Under the pieces are notes generated by a model that had not been told where the DNA came from, ran no database searches, and worked only from the letters and a program-made list of their open reading frames with translations. Positions 46,493-55,140 of a DNA stretch of 64,000 bases are shown here, piece after piece (the first letter of the stretch is position 1; the number at the start of each line of letters is the position of its first letter). The position numbers and the translations under genes are program-made. Source of the stretch: Bombella saccharophila (GTDB lineage Bacteria > Pseudomonadota > Alphaproteobacteria > Acetobacterales > Acetobacteraceae); assembly GCF_026385475.1 (NCBI RefSeq), contig NZ_JANIDW010000001.1:496001-560000 (forward strand), in the 5' to 3' direction.

Positions 46493-46780
46493 CCAATCCT
46501 GTCTATTATTCCTCCTTATTCAGGATCGGGATTGAATGGCCTGTCGCTGGCTTCCCTCACGATCCTGTTTTCCTGCCGGTTCCATCTGCAACAGACAACC
46601 GATTTTGCTGTGACGTTTCCGCTTGTTGCGATACTGGACCGCGGACCGGTCATATCGTCTAGGGCGGCTTTCATGATCGTCGCCGCGTCAAAATTGCACG
46701 ACAACCCGCTCATGACGTCCGTCATTCGCACCTGCTTTCCGCTCAATGGCGACGCTATTTTGCAGAAATGGGGGCTGGCC

Positions 46781-47155
46781 ATGTGTCCATCCATTCCTCC
46801 AGTACAGCCGCGGAAAAGCGTTTCCCAGGTCATTCAGCTGCGCGTTCCACAGGCTCTCCATGACGAGCTCCGGCAGGCCTGCTAGGCCCATGGCATTACC
46901 CTCTTCGAGCTGGTTTGCGCCCTGATCCTCCGCCAGCCGGTTCGGACCGCCTCCAGCAAGCGTGCCCTGGGTGACATCGCACAGTTGGTGGGGGAGCTGC
47001 GCCGTCAGGGAGCTCTGCTCAACATGCTGGCCCGTTCCGAGTGGACGTCGGGACTCCGTCAGGAGATGATGACAACCCTCCGGGCTGTCCAGCGTCTCGC
47101 CGCCCAGATTTGGGAACAGCTAGAAAGGGAGCAGGATGTACATCAAGCTCGTTGA
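46781..47155 (+). pseudogene. MobC-like relaxosome protein with a premature stop
   Basis: The frame begins MCPSIPPVQPRKSVSQVIQL, then RVPQALHDELRQAC, is cut by TAG at 46883-46885, and continues without a further break through HGITLFELVCALILRQPVRT and QLVGELRRQGALLNMLARSE to 47155. This gives a 124-codon ribbon-helix-helix/MobC-like protein with a single nonsense change. The end overlaps the relaxase start, as in mob operons. Confidence 0.7.
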
Positions 47156-48838
47156 CAGTGCCCGACGCAGCAGTAAGCGCGAACGGATCAGCGGCCTCCT
47201 GCGCTATATCACCAATCCGGGCTCTCGGATTACTGGTGAAAAATGTAGCCATGCCGAGGCCATCATTTTTGTGGCTCATCCCGCAATAGGGTCGAGGAAC
47301 GCCGCAAGCTCGTTCATGCCCTCATGGATGAGCTGGGACTGTCCGATCATCAGGCGGTCTGGGCGCTGCATGAGGATACGGCCCATCCTCATCTCCATCT
47401 GGTGATAAACCGGGTTGATCCTCTGACGGAAACACTCACCGAAATCAATAAAGGCTGGCACATCAAGGCCCTGAAACAGGCCCTGCACAGGGTGTTGCGC
47501 AAGCTGGATTACACAGTCAGTCCTGAACGCCCCGTTATGATGATAAAGGAAAGCGCCTCAATCCGCGTCCCCGAAAAGCGCTCAGCCAGCAGGCCCAACG
47601 CTTCGAGCGTTATCACGGTATGGCCAGTGCGGAACACCTCGCCCGGACGCGATTGGCCCCGCTTACCGAGAAAGCCAGCAGCTGGGCAGAGCTTCATGCC
47701 TTGTTCCGGAAGAAGGGCGCTACCTTCAAGCGGAAGGGCCGTGGTCTGGTCATCATGCTGGAAGGACAGGCCGTCAAGGCCGGCGTTATGGGCCGGACCT
47801 TTTCCCGGGTGGCGCTGAGAAAACGTTTCGGGGCTTTTGAGGAGGGGATCTTTTCCCGGCCACTTGACAGGGCAGACATGCTTTTTGCTTGCCGGAAGGA
47901 CAGTGAGGCCCAGAAGGAGATGCAGTGCCGCGCCTGGTACAGTGAGCGGAATAGGCTTTACCGGTTCACTCTGTCAAAACAGCTTGCCGAAATCAGGGAT
48001 TGGTAGAGCCGGGAATGACAGCAGATCCATGACGTGGCTCGGGCTTATGGTTGGGCCGACTTGCTGTCCCTGTGTCTCCTGCTGGAAAGCCAGGCAGCGT
48101 TCCGGCGGGCCACGGTCAGGGATCAGGCCTGGCTCTGGAAGCAGCAGCAGATCCTACCTGGAACATTGCAGCGGCTTTCCTGGGCCCGGTACCGGGGAGA
48201 ACGTGCCAAGCGTCATGATGGCTTGCGGGGAACGTAGGTCTGGAAGGGATCACTGTTTCCCGAGCGGAGCCGGCATCAATCATTGCTGGAGCAGTACAGA
48301 CTGGTCATGTCTTCTGCCGGCTCTGGCATTCATTATGTGAAAGCCAACCGGGAAACGGCCTTCACGGATAGGGGGCAACAGATTCTGGCCAGGAAACACA
48401 CGACCGATGAGGACGTGCTGGCCATGCTGCGTCTGGCTGAGGAACGCTATCCCCGGGGCTTTACCCTGCAGGGCTCGGAGCAGTGGAAGGCCCGGGCCAC
48501 CCGGATTGCCCGGGAGAACAGGATCAGTTTTGAAGGCTGGTACCAGGGCAAACGACCTAGCCCCGGAGCGCGGGACAGAGATCGGGCCCTGCAGCAGACC
48601 GAGCGGGAGGGTAAGCCCGGTTATATGGATCTCACCTTCTGGAAGATCCTGCCTGAAACCTGGCGGGAGCAGGAACGGGAGCTGCACCGGACGCCTATGC
48701 ACGCTGGCTGGCAGAGGAACAGTTCGGGCCTCGGCTTCGGTATGCGTTTGACCGGAGTTGCCGTCGGATCACCGACCATCCGCATGACTCGGCAACGCAG
48801 GAGGCTTTCAGGGAAGCGGGGCGGCGCATGGAGGTGAT
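47136..48838 (+). pseudogene. MobA/TraI-type relaxase, broken
   Basis: The start MYIKLVDSARRSSKRERISG then LLRYITNP is intact. After a frameshift near 47280 comes VWALHEDTAHPHLHLVINRV, the metal-binding histidine motif of MOBP relaxases. A second shift near 47580 leads to FRKKGATFKRKGRGLVIMLE and then RYSERNRLYRF-like text up to a stop at 48006. Two more stops precede the C-terminal part (SSAGSGIHYVKANRETAFTD, IARENRISFEGWYQGKRP), which resembles LPD7-like extensions of such relaxases. Not functional. Confidence 0.82.
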
Positions 48839-49342
48839 GTGAGGAACTGTTTTGATCGACAGGAGACACCCCGACAAATGGCAGGGCTGTAGAGGACGAA
48901 AACGCAAGCCATGGGAAAGGCCGAAAGTATGCTTGCGTCCGTATAGACAGGAGGATTTTTTGGACAGAAGCCGTTAAACCGCTTAAGAGCGGTATTACAC
49001 GTTTGCGTTCCACAGGGACAAACCAGAATTGGCGCGTTCCCGTAGGTATTGGGCTTTTGCAGTTGAGAGGAACTTCAAATAAAGGTCCCATCCCCTCCGC
49101 CACGGGTTTCCACTAAAAAGCAAAGCGTACCTCACAAATAGGAGCGTTTTCTATTTCTGTGGTCCCCAGCGAGGCCCCCAATTTTTCTGCGCCTCTTACA
49201 ATTAGTCCGTCTCTTCGTCGCAGTCTGTTATACTCTTGGCAAAATGGTATAGAATTGGATGTCTAGCTGTTTTGGGGTTAGCGAAAGCTTTTCGTCCGCT
49301 TCCTGTTATCACGCAGTCGCAGCATGAACATGGAGATAGACC
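48839..49342. other. Right end of island 2 and flanking gene-free DNA
   Basis: No credible gene. Holds the right attachment repeat at 49086-49102; what follows is core DNA leading to the VOC pseudogene. Confidence 0.5.
49086..49102 (+). repeat. attR of island 2 (17-bp direct repeat, right copy)
   Basis: TCCCATCCCCTCCGCCA, identical to the end of tRNA-Ser(GCT); upstream bases (GG instead of AA) and all tRNA structure are lacking. Confidence 0.8.
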
Positions 49343-49751
49343 ATGCCTACTTTATTTGTTGAAGCGATTGATCATCTTGTTCTGAATGTTAATGACATTG
49401 ATGTATCGTTTGATTGGTATTCAAATATTCTTGGAATGCGAGGGAAGAAGATTGTTTCAAAAAAAAAGTGGCGTGCGAAAAAATATACTTTTCTTTGGTA
49501 GTCAGAAAATAAATCTTAGACAGAAGGATATATCGCAAGAAGATTGGTTCACAGCAAGGCATCCTCTCGAGGGAACAGCAGACTTGTGTTTCCTTGTCAG
49601 TCTGTCCGCAGATGATGTTGTAAAGCATCTGACACATCATAACGTAAAGATTGAATGTGGACCTGTAATAAAAGAAGGAGCCCGTGGGAAAATTTCCTCC
49701 GTTTATTGTCGTGATCCCGATGGGAATCTGATCGAATTATCCTCTTATTAA
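49343..49751 (+). pseudogene. VOC (glyoxalase-fold) gene with a frameshift in a run of nine A
   Basis: The first frame encodes MPTLFVEAIDHLVLNVNDID then VSFDWYSNILGMRGKKIVSK and stops after 52 codons. From the poly-A tract at about 49459-49467 the next frame carries on with the rest of the fold (DWFTARHPLEGTADLCFLVS through YCRDPDGNLIELSSY). One base gained or lost in the tract would restore a 136-codon VOC protein. It could be a pseudogene, a sequencing error, or slippage-controlled expression. A truncated relative is at 27323-27508. Confidence 0.75.
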
Positions 49752-49898
49752 AGAGTCGGTTTCTTTGCCAGTATATTTCTAGGATGTGTGGCAATCGTTA
49801 AATAGCTCTAGCACGGATATTATGATGGTCATCTTTCCATTGCTAGAGCTTAGAAAATTATATTGTGATTTGTTTGGCTATCATGAGTTTTATATATA

Positions 49899-50390
49899 TT
49901 ATACTTTATTCTTGAAAAATAACAAACAAATCACACAAATCGGGAGGAATATTTGAAAAAAATAAAATGATATAAAGAACAATTGGCTACTAGTTATTTT
50001 GTTTTTATCATCATAACTAATTTGTGTTGTAAGTTGTATTTCCTCGTAGCCATAGTTTTTTAACTTCTCTTCAATATCTTCTCCAACTTTTACGGCACTA
50101 ATAAGAAAGTTTCTGTACCATTTTTCTGCACAGAAGCAGCTAAGAGCAATGATAACATAAAAAAATAATATAGAAATTATAATATATTTTTCATTGTTTA
50201 TATCTGAATCTTTCAACAGGTAAGCAGCGAATAAGAAAAGAGCCGAAAAACAAGTTCCGAGTAATCCTCTTACGCGCATACTAATATCGTTAAAATGTTC
50301 TTGTGTATCAATGACTCTTTTCCATGCCTCTAGATAAATATTAACTGAAGCAATTTTATCGTCTTCTGTTCTTCTAACTCCAAACATCAT
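49899..50390 (-). CDS. AT-rich orphan membrane protein, function unknown
   Basis: A 163-residue protein with an amphipathic start (DKIASVNIYLEAWKRVIDTQ), the conserved-looking EHFNDISMRVRGLLGTCF, two closely spaced membrane helices (about residues 45-65 and 75-95), a charged soluble stretch, and a third hydrophobic segment at the C-terminus (FFISFYFFQIFLPICVICLL). The overall build resembles small SLATT-like membrane effectors, but I cannot assign it. ATG 50390 follows AAAGGA by 7 nt and is better than 50420. Base composition is much richer in A+T than the neighbours, which suggests recent acquisition. Confidence 0.65.
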   Translation of the reverse strand: MMFGVRRTEDDKIASVNIYLEAWKRVIDTQEHFNDISMRVRGLLGTCFSALFLFAAYLLKDSDINNEKYIIISILFFYVIIALSCFCAEKWYRNFLISAVKVGEDIEEKLKNYGYEEIQLTTQISYDDKNKITSSQLFFISFYFFQIFLPICVICLLFFKNKV

Positions 50391-50465
50391 GATTCCTTTC
50401 TCATGAAAAAGTTTCACCATTTTATTTATTGTATAGTAGAGTAGCTTATGTGTCAGCTAATAATA

Positions 50466-50494
50466 TAAAAAAGGGACGGCAGAAAAACCGTCCC
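50466..50494 (-). terminator. Rho-independent terminator of gpmA
   Basis: On the minus strand, GGGACGG - TTTTTCTG - CCGTCCC followed by six T, 28 bp after the gpmA stop. Confidence 0.9.
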
Positions 50495-50521
50495 CTTCTT
50501 TAACAAAGTAAAGCCAGCAGC

Positions 50522-51274
50522 TTACTTAGCCTTGCCCTGGTTAGCTACGGCAGCAGCCTTAGCGGCGATTTCTTCCGCATCGCCGAGGTAATAATGCTTC
50601 ACAGGTTTAAAGCTCTCATCGAATTCATAAACCAAAGGCACACCGGTGGGGATGTTCAGGTTGAGGATTTCATCCTCTGTCATGTTATCCAGATATTTCA
50701 CCAGGGCGCGCAGGGAGTTCCCGTGGGCTGCGATGATGACCTTCTCACCCTTTTTGATACGGGGCAGAATGCTCTTTTCCCAATAAGGGATAACGCGCTC
50801 AATGGTGAGGGCGAGGCTCTCTGTGGTGGGAAGCTCATTAGGGCTAAGATGAGCGTAGCGTGGGTCATGGCCGGGGAAACGCTCGTCAGACCGCTCCAGA
50901 GCAGGGGGGGTAACAGCAAAACCGCGACGCCATTGCTTAACTTGCTCATCGCCATATTTCTTGGCGGTCTCGGCTTTGTTCAGCCCTTGGAGCGCACCAT
51001 AGTGACGCTCATTAAGACGCCAGTTTTTCTCAACAGGGAGCCACGCTTGGTCCACACCATCAAGAATGTTCCACAATGTATGGATTGCGCGTTTTAGAAC
51101 GGATGTATAAGCGAAGTCGAAGGAATAACCTTCTTTACGCAGGAGCTCACCCGCTGCTTTGGCTTCGCTACGTCCTTTCTCGGATAAATCCACGTCATAC
51201 CAACCGGTGAAACGATTTTCTTGATTCCATTGGCTTTCGCCGTGACGAACCAGAACAAGCTTGGTTACAGCCAT
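50522..51274 (-). CDS. gpmA: 2,3-bisphosphoglycerate-dependent phosphoglycerate mutase
   Basis: A 250-residue cofactor-dependent mutase of glycolysis, interconverting 3- and 2-phosphoglycerate in the cytosol. The phosphohistidine motif [20 protein letters not shown] opens the protein; [20 protein letters not shown] carries the catalytic Glu, and [20 protein letters not shown] the second His. Length matches E. coli GpmA. It is a single gene with its own terminator. Confidence 0.96.
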   Translation of the reverse strand: MAVTKLVLVRHGESQWNQENRFTGWYDVDLSEKGRSEAKAAGELLRKEGYSFDFAYTSVLKRAIHTLWNILDGVDQAWLPVEKNWRLNERHYGALQGLNKAETAKKYGDEQVKQWRRGFAVTPPALERSDERFPGHDPRYAHLSPNELPTTESLALTIERVIPYWEKSILPRIKKGEKVIIAAHGNSLRALVKYLDNMTEDEILNLNIPTGVPLVYEFDESFKPVKHYYLGDAEEIAAKAAAVANQGKAK

Positions 51275-51436
51275 GATGAACTCCTTAATACATAAGGTTT
51301 AACGACAGGGAGAGAGTGCGCCAGTATGGCAAGAACTGCAAGGCCTTCGCTAGGATTTACGCTCATTTTGATGCATGGCCGTTATGAACTTCGAGAAAGG
51401 CCACGACATAACTACATGGCCTTTCTCTGATAGTGG

Positions 51437-52726
51437 TTAGCTCTTTTGTTTTTCGTGCTCTTCAATGTAACGGCGTGCTTCTGGTGAAATACGGAGTGTC
51501 ATCGTTAAGCCTGCTGTAATGAGGTAAATGATGGCAAACGTCCAAATGACGTAAGACATCCCTGTGCCAAAAATTACTTCGCAGAGGGATACAATGGCCG
51601 GACCAACCCACGTTGAGGCCCCAGCCCCTAAGCCAAGAATAGAGAGGGCTGCGGCTTTCTCGCGGGGGCAGATTTGCGGCATAAGCCCAGAGAGAGGCAC
51701 AAAGGCTGCGATGGAGGCCCCATATAAAATCCCAACTGCAGCGGCAGCGGCAAAATTACCCGGATACCAAAGGGGAATGTAATAAAAGAGGGGAATGGTA
51801 ATAAATCCACCAATCCCACCAAAGACAGCCACAACAAAACGATAGCCTATTTTATCGGCCACCATGCCAGAGATGAGGTTAACGATAATATTGCTCAAGA
51901 AAATCAATGATAGAAGGTTTAGCCATTGCCCAAGAGTAAAACCTAAATGGTCCACAAAGAAGCCCGGCATAATAGCGAGGAAGGCATATTCGGAGGAGGT
52001 ATCAACTGTTCTTACAATGCCAGCAATGAGGGTTTTAGGCTCCCGCCATATGATGCTGATAGAGCCTAAAAACGCCTTTTTAGGGGAGACATCAGCGGGG
52101 AGAAGGCGTTTTGTCCCAGTTGGTTCATGTGTAAAAAGGAGGGCCAATAACCCGCCAATAACGACAAGACCTAAAGAGCACCAGAAGGTATTGATTTCAC
52201 CAATCGCAGGGATTGCGAAACGGGCGAATTGAGAGCCTAGAGTTGGCAGCCCAGCTGAGAAGGAAAACCAAAACCATCCAGCCGCCGCACCTAACATTGT
52301 GCTTGGGGTTGCTGCGGCAATCCAAACTAAGAACCCATAGGCGAAGAGGGGATAAGCAAAACCGCGTAACGTGTAAAAAGTGAGGATCCACGTGCTATTA
52401 TTAGGCGTCAGCCCGCAAATGAGAAACCCAACCTCTAAGACGGCCCAGAGAATGAGGCCAATCCACATAACCTTTTTAGGCCCCATCAGGTCCGATAGGG
52501 GGCCAGCAAACCATGCAGCAAGCATGACGGTAATCCCGTAGCAGGTGAATAATTCATTCACGAAGCTTTGCGGATGACCCGTATGAAGCATGAATGTGTC
52601 TAGGTAACCTGCCTCTACCCCATCGCCGACCATGAAAAGCAGTTGCCCGACAAAGGCCCAGAAGAGTGCTTTTGGGATGCCTATTTTCTCGACAAAACTT
52701 GTTTTTGTGTTCAAAGATTCTGCCAT
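51437..52726 (-). CDS. MFS transporter, RbtT/DalT/CsbX polyol type
   Basis: A 429-residue permease with about 12 membrane helices. FMVGDGVEAGYLDTFMLHTG in helix 1 and AWFAGPLSDLMGPKKVMWIG (the loop 2-3 motif of the major facilitator superfamily) match the ribitol/D-arabinitol transporter group. The second half repeats the pattern (NLISGMVADKIGYRFVVAVF). It likely imports a sugar alcohol by proton symport, which suits an acetic acid bacterium oxidising polyols. No polyol dehydrogenase gene is next to it. A good ribosome-binding site (GGGAGAGG) precedes the ATG. Confidence 0.85.
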   Translation of the reverse strand: MAESLNTKTSFVEKIGIPKALFWAFVGQLLFMVGDGVEAGYLDTFMLHTGHPQSFVNELFTCYGITVMLAAWFAGPLSDLMGPKKVMWIGLILWAVLEVGFLICGLTPNNSTWILTFYTLRGFAYPLFAYGFLVWIAAATPSTMLGAAAGWFWFSFSAGLPTLGSQFARFAIPAIGEINTFWCSLGLVVIGGLLALLFTHEPTGTKRLLPADVSPKKAFLGSISIIWREPKTLIAGIVRTVDTSSEYAFLAIMPGFFVDHLGFTLGQWLNLLSLIFLSNIIVNLISGMVADKIGYRFVVAVFGGIGGFITIPLFYYIPLWYPGNFAAAAAVGILYGASIAAFVPLSGLMPQICPREKAAALSILGLGAGASTWVGPAIVSLCEVIFGTGMSYVIWTFAIIYLITAGLTMTLRISPEARRYIEEHEKQKS

Positions 52727-53153
52727 TAAAAACCTCTCCCATTATGTAAAGGAAGATGGAAAAGTTATCACAACTGGTTTTCTACCTTCCTCTTGATGAA
52801 GACTGAGTTTCTATGAGAGTGAGCAGCCTCTCAAATATACTAGCCTATAATGTAAGGCTTATTTTGTTACAGCCATCATACATCTATAAGCTTAGGAATG
52901 CGGGCTTTGTATCACAGGTTTTTTCTTTTTTCAATTAGGAATTATAGAGGATAGAATGATGTTATATCTTTTATTACTTCTTATAATTTGATGATTATTG
53001 TTAAAAAGAATCTTCAGTATGAAGAAGAGGTAAAGATGTAACAGTGTTTAAACCTCAACGGAAAAAGAGATGGGGAGGAGAAAATTTTAGTTGCGAAAGA
53101 ATGTCATTATCATTAGCGTGAAAAAAGATTAGCCAGTCAGAGGCGGAACCTAG
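52727..53153. other. Intergenic region between the MFS and bfd genes
   Basis: About 430 bp of AT-rich DNA between divergent genes, with promoters for both. A Fur-box-like site lies at its right end. No open frame of interest. Confidence 0.5.
53100..53116. promoter_or_regulatory. Fur-box-like site before bfd
   Basis: On the minus strand TAATGATAATGACATT, close to the Fur consensus (GATAATGATAATCATTATC), about 40 bp before the bfd start. Would give derepression in low iron. Confidence 0.55.
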
Positions 53154-53417
53154 ATGATTATATGCTCATGCAATGGGTTGTCTGACAGAGATGTACAGGC
53201 GGCAATTCAGGCCGGAGTCGTGAGGCTTTCCGATATTTATGCGGCACGTCAGTGCCGGGTAAAATGTGGGAATTGCGTAAAGGGTGTGGCCTGTTTATTA
53301 AAAGCGGCGCGTGAGACAAGGTGCCCATGCCCCACAACCTTAGAGCTAGAAGAACAAATGGCAGCTCAAGCTGTTGGGGATGAAGAGCTGGTTACAAAAA
53401 AAGAGGCCTCCCTATAG
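53154..53417 (+). CDS. bfd: Bacterioferritin-associated ferredoxin
   Basis: An 87-residue [2Fe-2S] protein. Cluster ligands are Cys4 and Cys6 (MIICSCNGLSD) and Cys38 and Cys41 (CRVKCGNCVKG), the Bfd arrangement; the helical BFD fold lies between. It reduces bacterioferritin to release stored iron. It faces bfr convergently, with a shared hairpin covering its last codons. The C-terminal 25 residues beyond the usual Bfd are extra and acidic. Confidence 0.92.
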   Translation: MIICSCNGLSDRDVQAAIQAGVVRLSDIYAARQCRVKCGNCVKGVACLLKAARETRCPCPTTLELEEQMAAQAVGDEELVTKKEASL

Positions 53418-53427
53418 GGAAGCCTCC
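53396..53427 (-). terminator. Terminator of bfr, within the end of bfd
   Basis: On the minus strand, GAGGCTTCCC - TATA - GGGAGGCCTC followed by seven T. The stem also serves as a weaker stop for bfd. The T-tract lies in bfd coding sequence (codons for Lys-Lys), so the terminator and coding region overlap. Confidence 0.88.
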
Positions 53428-53457
53428 TTTATAGAAGTAATTAATAACAGTGATTAA

Positions 53458-53952
53458 TTACTCGCCGCTATTCTGGTCGGCACTCTCGGAGTTCAGGGTG
53501 ATATAACGCTCAATACCGATCTGTTTGATGAGGTCGAGTTGTGTATCAATGAAGTCCTCATGAGATTCTTCATCTGCAAGGATGCGGAAGAGCAGGTCAC
53601 GGGATACAAAATCGCGTACGCTTTCGCAGTAAGCAATGCCCTCGCGGATTTTCTCCAGGGCTAGTGCTTCGACTTTCAGATCGCATTCTAGAATTTCTTG
53701 AACATTCTCACCAATCTGAAGCGGGTTGAGGTGCTGTAGATTCGGCAGGCCGCCCAAGAAAAGGATGCGCTCAATCAGCCAATCAGCATGGCGCATCTCC
53801 TCAATTGATTCTTCATATTCTTTCTTACCGAGTTTGGTAACACCCCAGTGATTTAACGTACGAGAATGCAAAAAATATTGGTTAATGGCCGTCAACTCAT
53901 TTGCCAATTGTGCGTTAAGGAACTCAATAACCTTCGGGTCTTTTACAGCCAT
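53458..53952 (-). CDS. bfr: Bacterioferritin
   Basis: A 164-residue ferritin-like subunit forming the 24-mer iron store. Ferroxidase ligands appear in NELTAINQYFLHSR (Glu18), EESIEEMRHADWLIERILFL (Glu51, His54), the central Glu in IREGIAYCESV, and ADEESHEDFIDTQ (Glu and His). The haem-ligand Met52 in EEMRHAD is present, as in haem-binding Bfr. A Fur-type palindrome lies about 110 bp upstream. Confidence 0.95.
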   Translation of the reverse strand: MAVKDPKVIEFLNAQLANELTAINQYFLHSRTLNHWGVTKLGKKEYEESIEEMRHADWLIERILFLGGLPNLQHLNPLQIGENVQEILECDLKVEALALEKIREGIAYCESVRDFVSRDLLFRILADEESHEDFIDTQLDLIKQIGIERYITLNSESADQNSGE

Positions 53953-54061
53953 GATGGCCTCCTCAATAAAGTGATAAAAGTAGGAACGTCTCCAACGAGA
54001 GCGGATATAATATCGCTTCTGTAAAAAATCAATAAAAAAATATTATTTATGTATTCGTACT

Positions 54062-54076
54062 TGATAATCATTATCA
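54062..54076. promoter_or_regulatory. Fur-box palindrome between bfr and nitroreductase genes
   Basis: TGATAATCATTATCA, a perfect 7-1-7 palindrome matching the core Fur consensus. It lies 110 bp before bfr and 229 bp before the nitroreductase gene; the rest of this 350-bp gap is AT-rich and holds no gene. Confidence 0.75.
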
Positions 54077-54304
54077 TATACTTTCAATTGAAAAAGATTA
54101 TCACCTTCATTCTTTGAGGAGTCCTATTTCTCTTATATTTTCTTCATTTTGGGAGGAGATAATTTGTATGATCAATTATTCTTTTTAGTGTGTTCAAATA
54201 TTGTTGGACGAATAGAAGAGGGAGGTTCTACTTTTTTAAATGCTTTACGGGGTCTTTTTTGTTTGATATGAATGGAACCATTAACCACAAAACGGAGAGA
54301 GATG

Positions 54305-54961
54305 ATGGACCTCCCCCATATTTTGCAGACACGTTACACGACGAAGGCTTATGATAAGACACGCCGTATCCCTGAAGAGACGTTTAAACAGTTGGTTGCG
54401 GCTTTGCGTTATAGCCCGTCTTCTGTAAATGCTCAGCCGTGGCATTTTATTGTTGCTGACGATGAAGCTGGTAAGCAACGTCTAGCGAAGGCAACTCCAG
54501 AAGGGAGCGCGCTAGCATATAATAGAGGGAAGATTACGGATGCCTCTCATGTTGTTTTGCTATGCGCACGTAATGAGCTAACAGAATCGTACTTGCACTC
54601 CGTGTTAGAGCAAGAAGAAAAAGACGGTCGTTATCAAGATGCTAAGGCGCGTGATGAGTTTGCAGCAGCACGTGCGGGTTATGTGCAACAGCATAAGACA
54701 GCGGGCGATGTAGCCCATTGGAACCAAAAGCAAGTTTATCTAGCACAGGGCTTCTTGCTGCTTTCCGCCGCTATGTTGGGGATTGATGCAACCCCAATTG
54801 AAGGGTTCTTGCCGGAGGTAATGTCTAAAGAGTTTGGTTTGGCAGGAAAGGGGCTGACTCCGCTTGTTGTGGTCGCACTTGGTTATCATGCCGAGAGCGA
54901 TAATAATGCTAAAAGACCTAAATCCCGCCTTGCAGAGAAGGTATTATTCTCTAAAGCGTAA
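54305..54961 (+). CDS. NfsB-like NAD(P)H nitroreductase
   Basis: A 218-residue flavin (FMN) enzyme of the oxygen-insensitive nitroreductase family, near NfsB. RYTTKAYDKTRRIPEE and RYSPSSVNAQPWHFIVADDE hold FMN-binding residues, and PIEGFLPEVMSKEFGL and LTPLVVVALGYH close the fold. ATG 54305 is chosen because GGAGAG lies five nt upstream; the ATG at 54302 is also possible. Activity may be as a quinone or nitroaromatic reductase. The Fur site upstream raises a possible link to iron, but it may serve bfr only. Confidence 0.88.
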   Translation: MDLPHILQTRYTTKAYDKTRRIPEETFKQLVAALRYSPSSVNAQPWHFIVADDEAGKQRLAKATPEGSALAYNRGKITDASHVVLLCARNELTESYLHSVLEQEEKDGRYQDAKARDEFAAARAGYVQQHKTAGDVAHWNQKQVYLAQGFLLLSAAMLGIDATPIEGFLPEVMSKEFGLAGKGLTPLVVVALGYHAESDNNAKRPKSRLAEKVLFSKA

Positions 54962-55023
54962 GACTACGCAGTGGTCAGGGGGTCACCTCTGGCCACAAAA
55001 AAAACAGCCTTTTTTAGGGATAC

Positions 55024-55114
55024 TGGCGGAGAGAGAGGGATTCGAACCCTCGGTACGCTATTAACGTACACACGCTTTCCAAGCGTGCGCCTTAAGCCGC
55101 TCGGCCACCTCTCC
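55024..55114 (-). tRNA. tRNA-Ser(GGA)
   Basis: A class II tRNA of 91 nt on the minus strand: acceptor GGAGAGG, D-arm GCCGAGCGGCTTAAGGC, anticodon loop TTGGAAA (GGA, codons TCC/TCT), long variable arm, T-arm GGGTTCGAATCCC and encoded CCA. A run of eight T follows shortly after its 3' end. No island is attached. Confidence 0.95.
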
Positions 55115-55140
55115 AGCGAGCGTTGCCGCGGACAATATCA

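Larger units (their letters stand above)
39865..49102. mobile_element. Genomic island 2 integrated at tRNA-Ser(GCT), mostly decayed
   Basis: About 9.2 kb between the tRNA 3' end and a 17-bp repeat of it. A ruined integrase follows the tRNA directly, and a ruined MobC-relaxase pair lies at the far end, so this was a mobilisable element. Between IS5-family remnants it holds two intact overlapping GTPase genes. The decay of the mobility genes with preservation of the GTPases suggests that the latter are under selection or arrived later. Confidence 0.85.

Noticed and set aside
6443-49102. CRISPR arrays
   Set aside because: No regularly spaced short direct repeats were seen; the repeated elements found are few, far apart and palindromic.
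54971-54996. Hairpin after the nitroreductase gene as a terminator
   Set aside because: The stem is followed by A, not T, on the coding strand, and the minus-strand order is wrong for the tRNA-Ser transcript.
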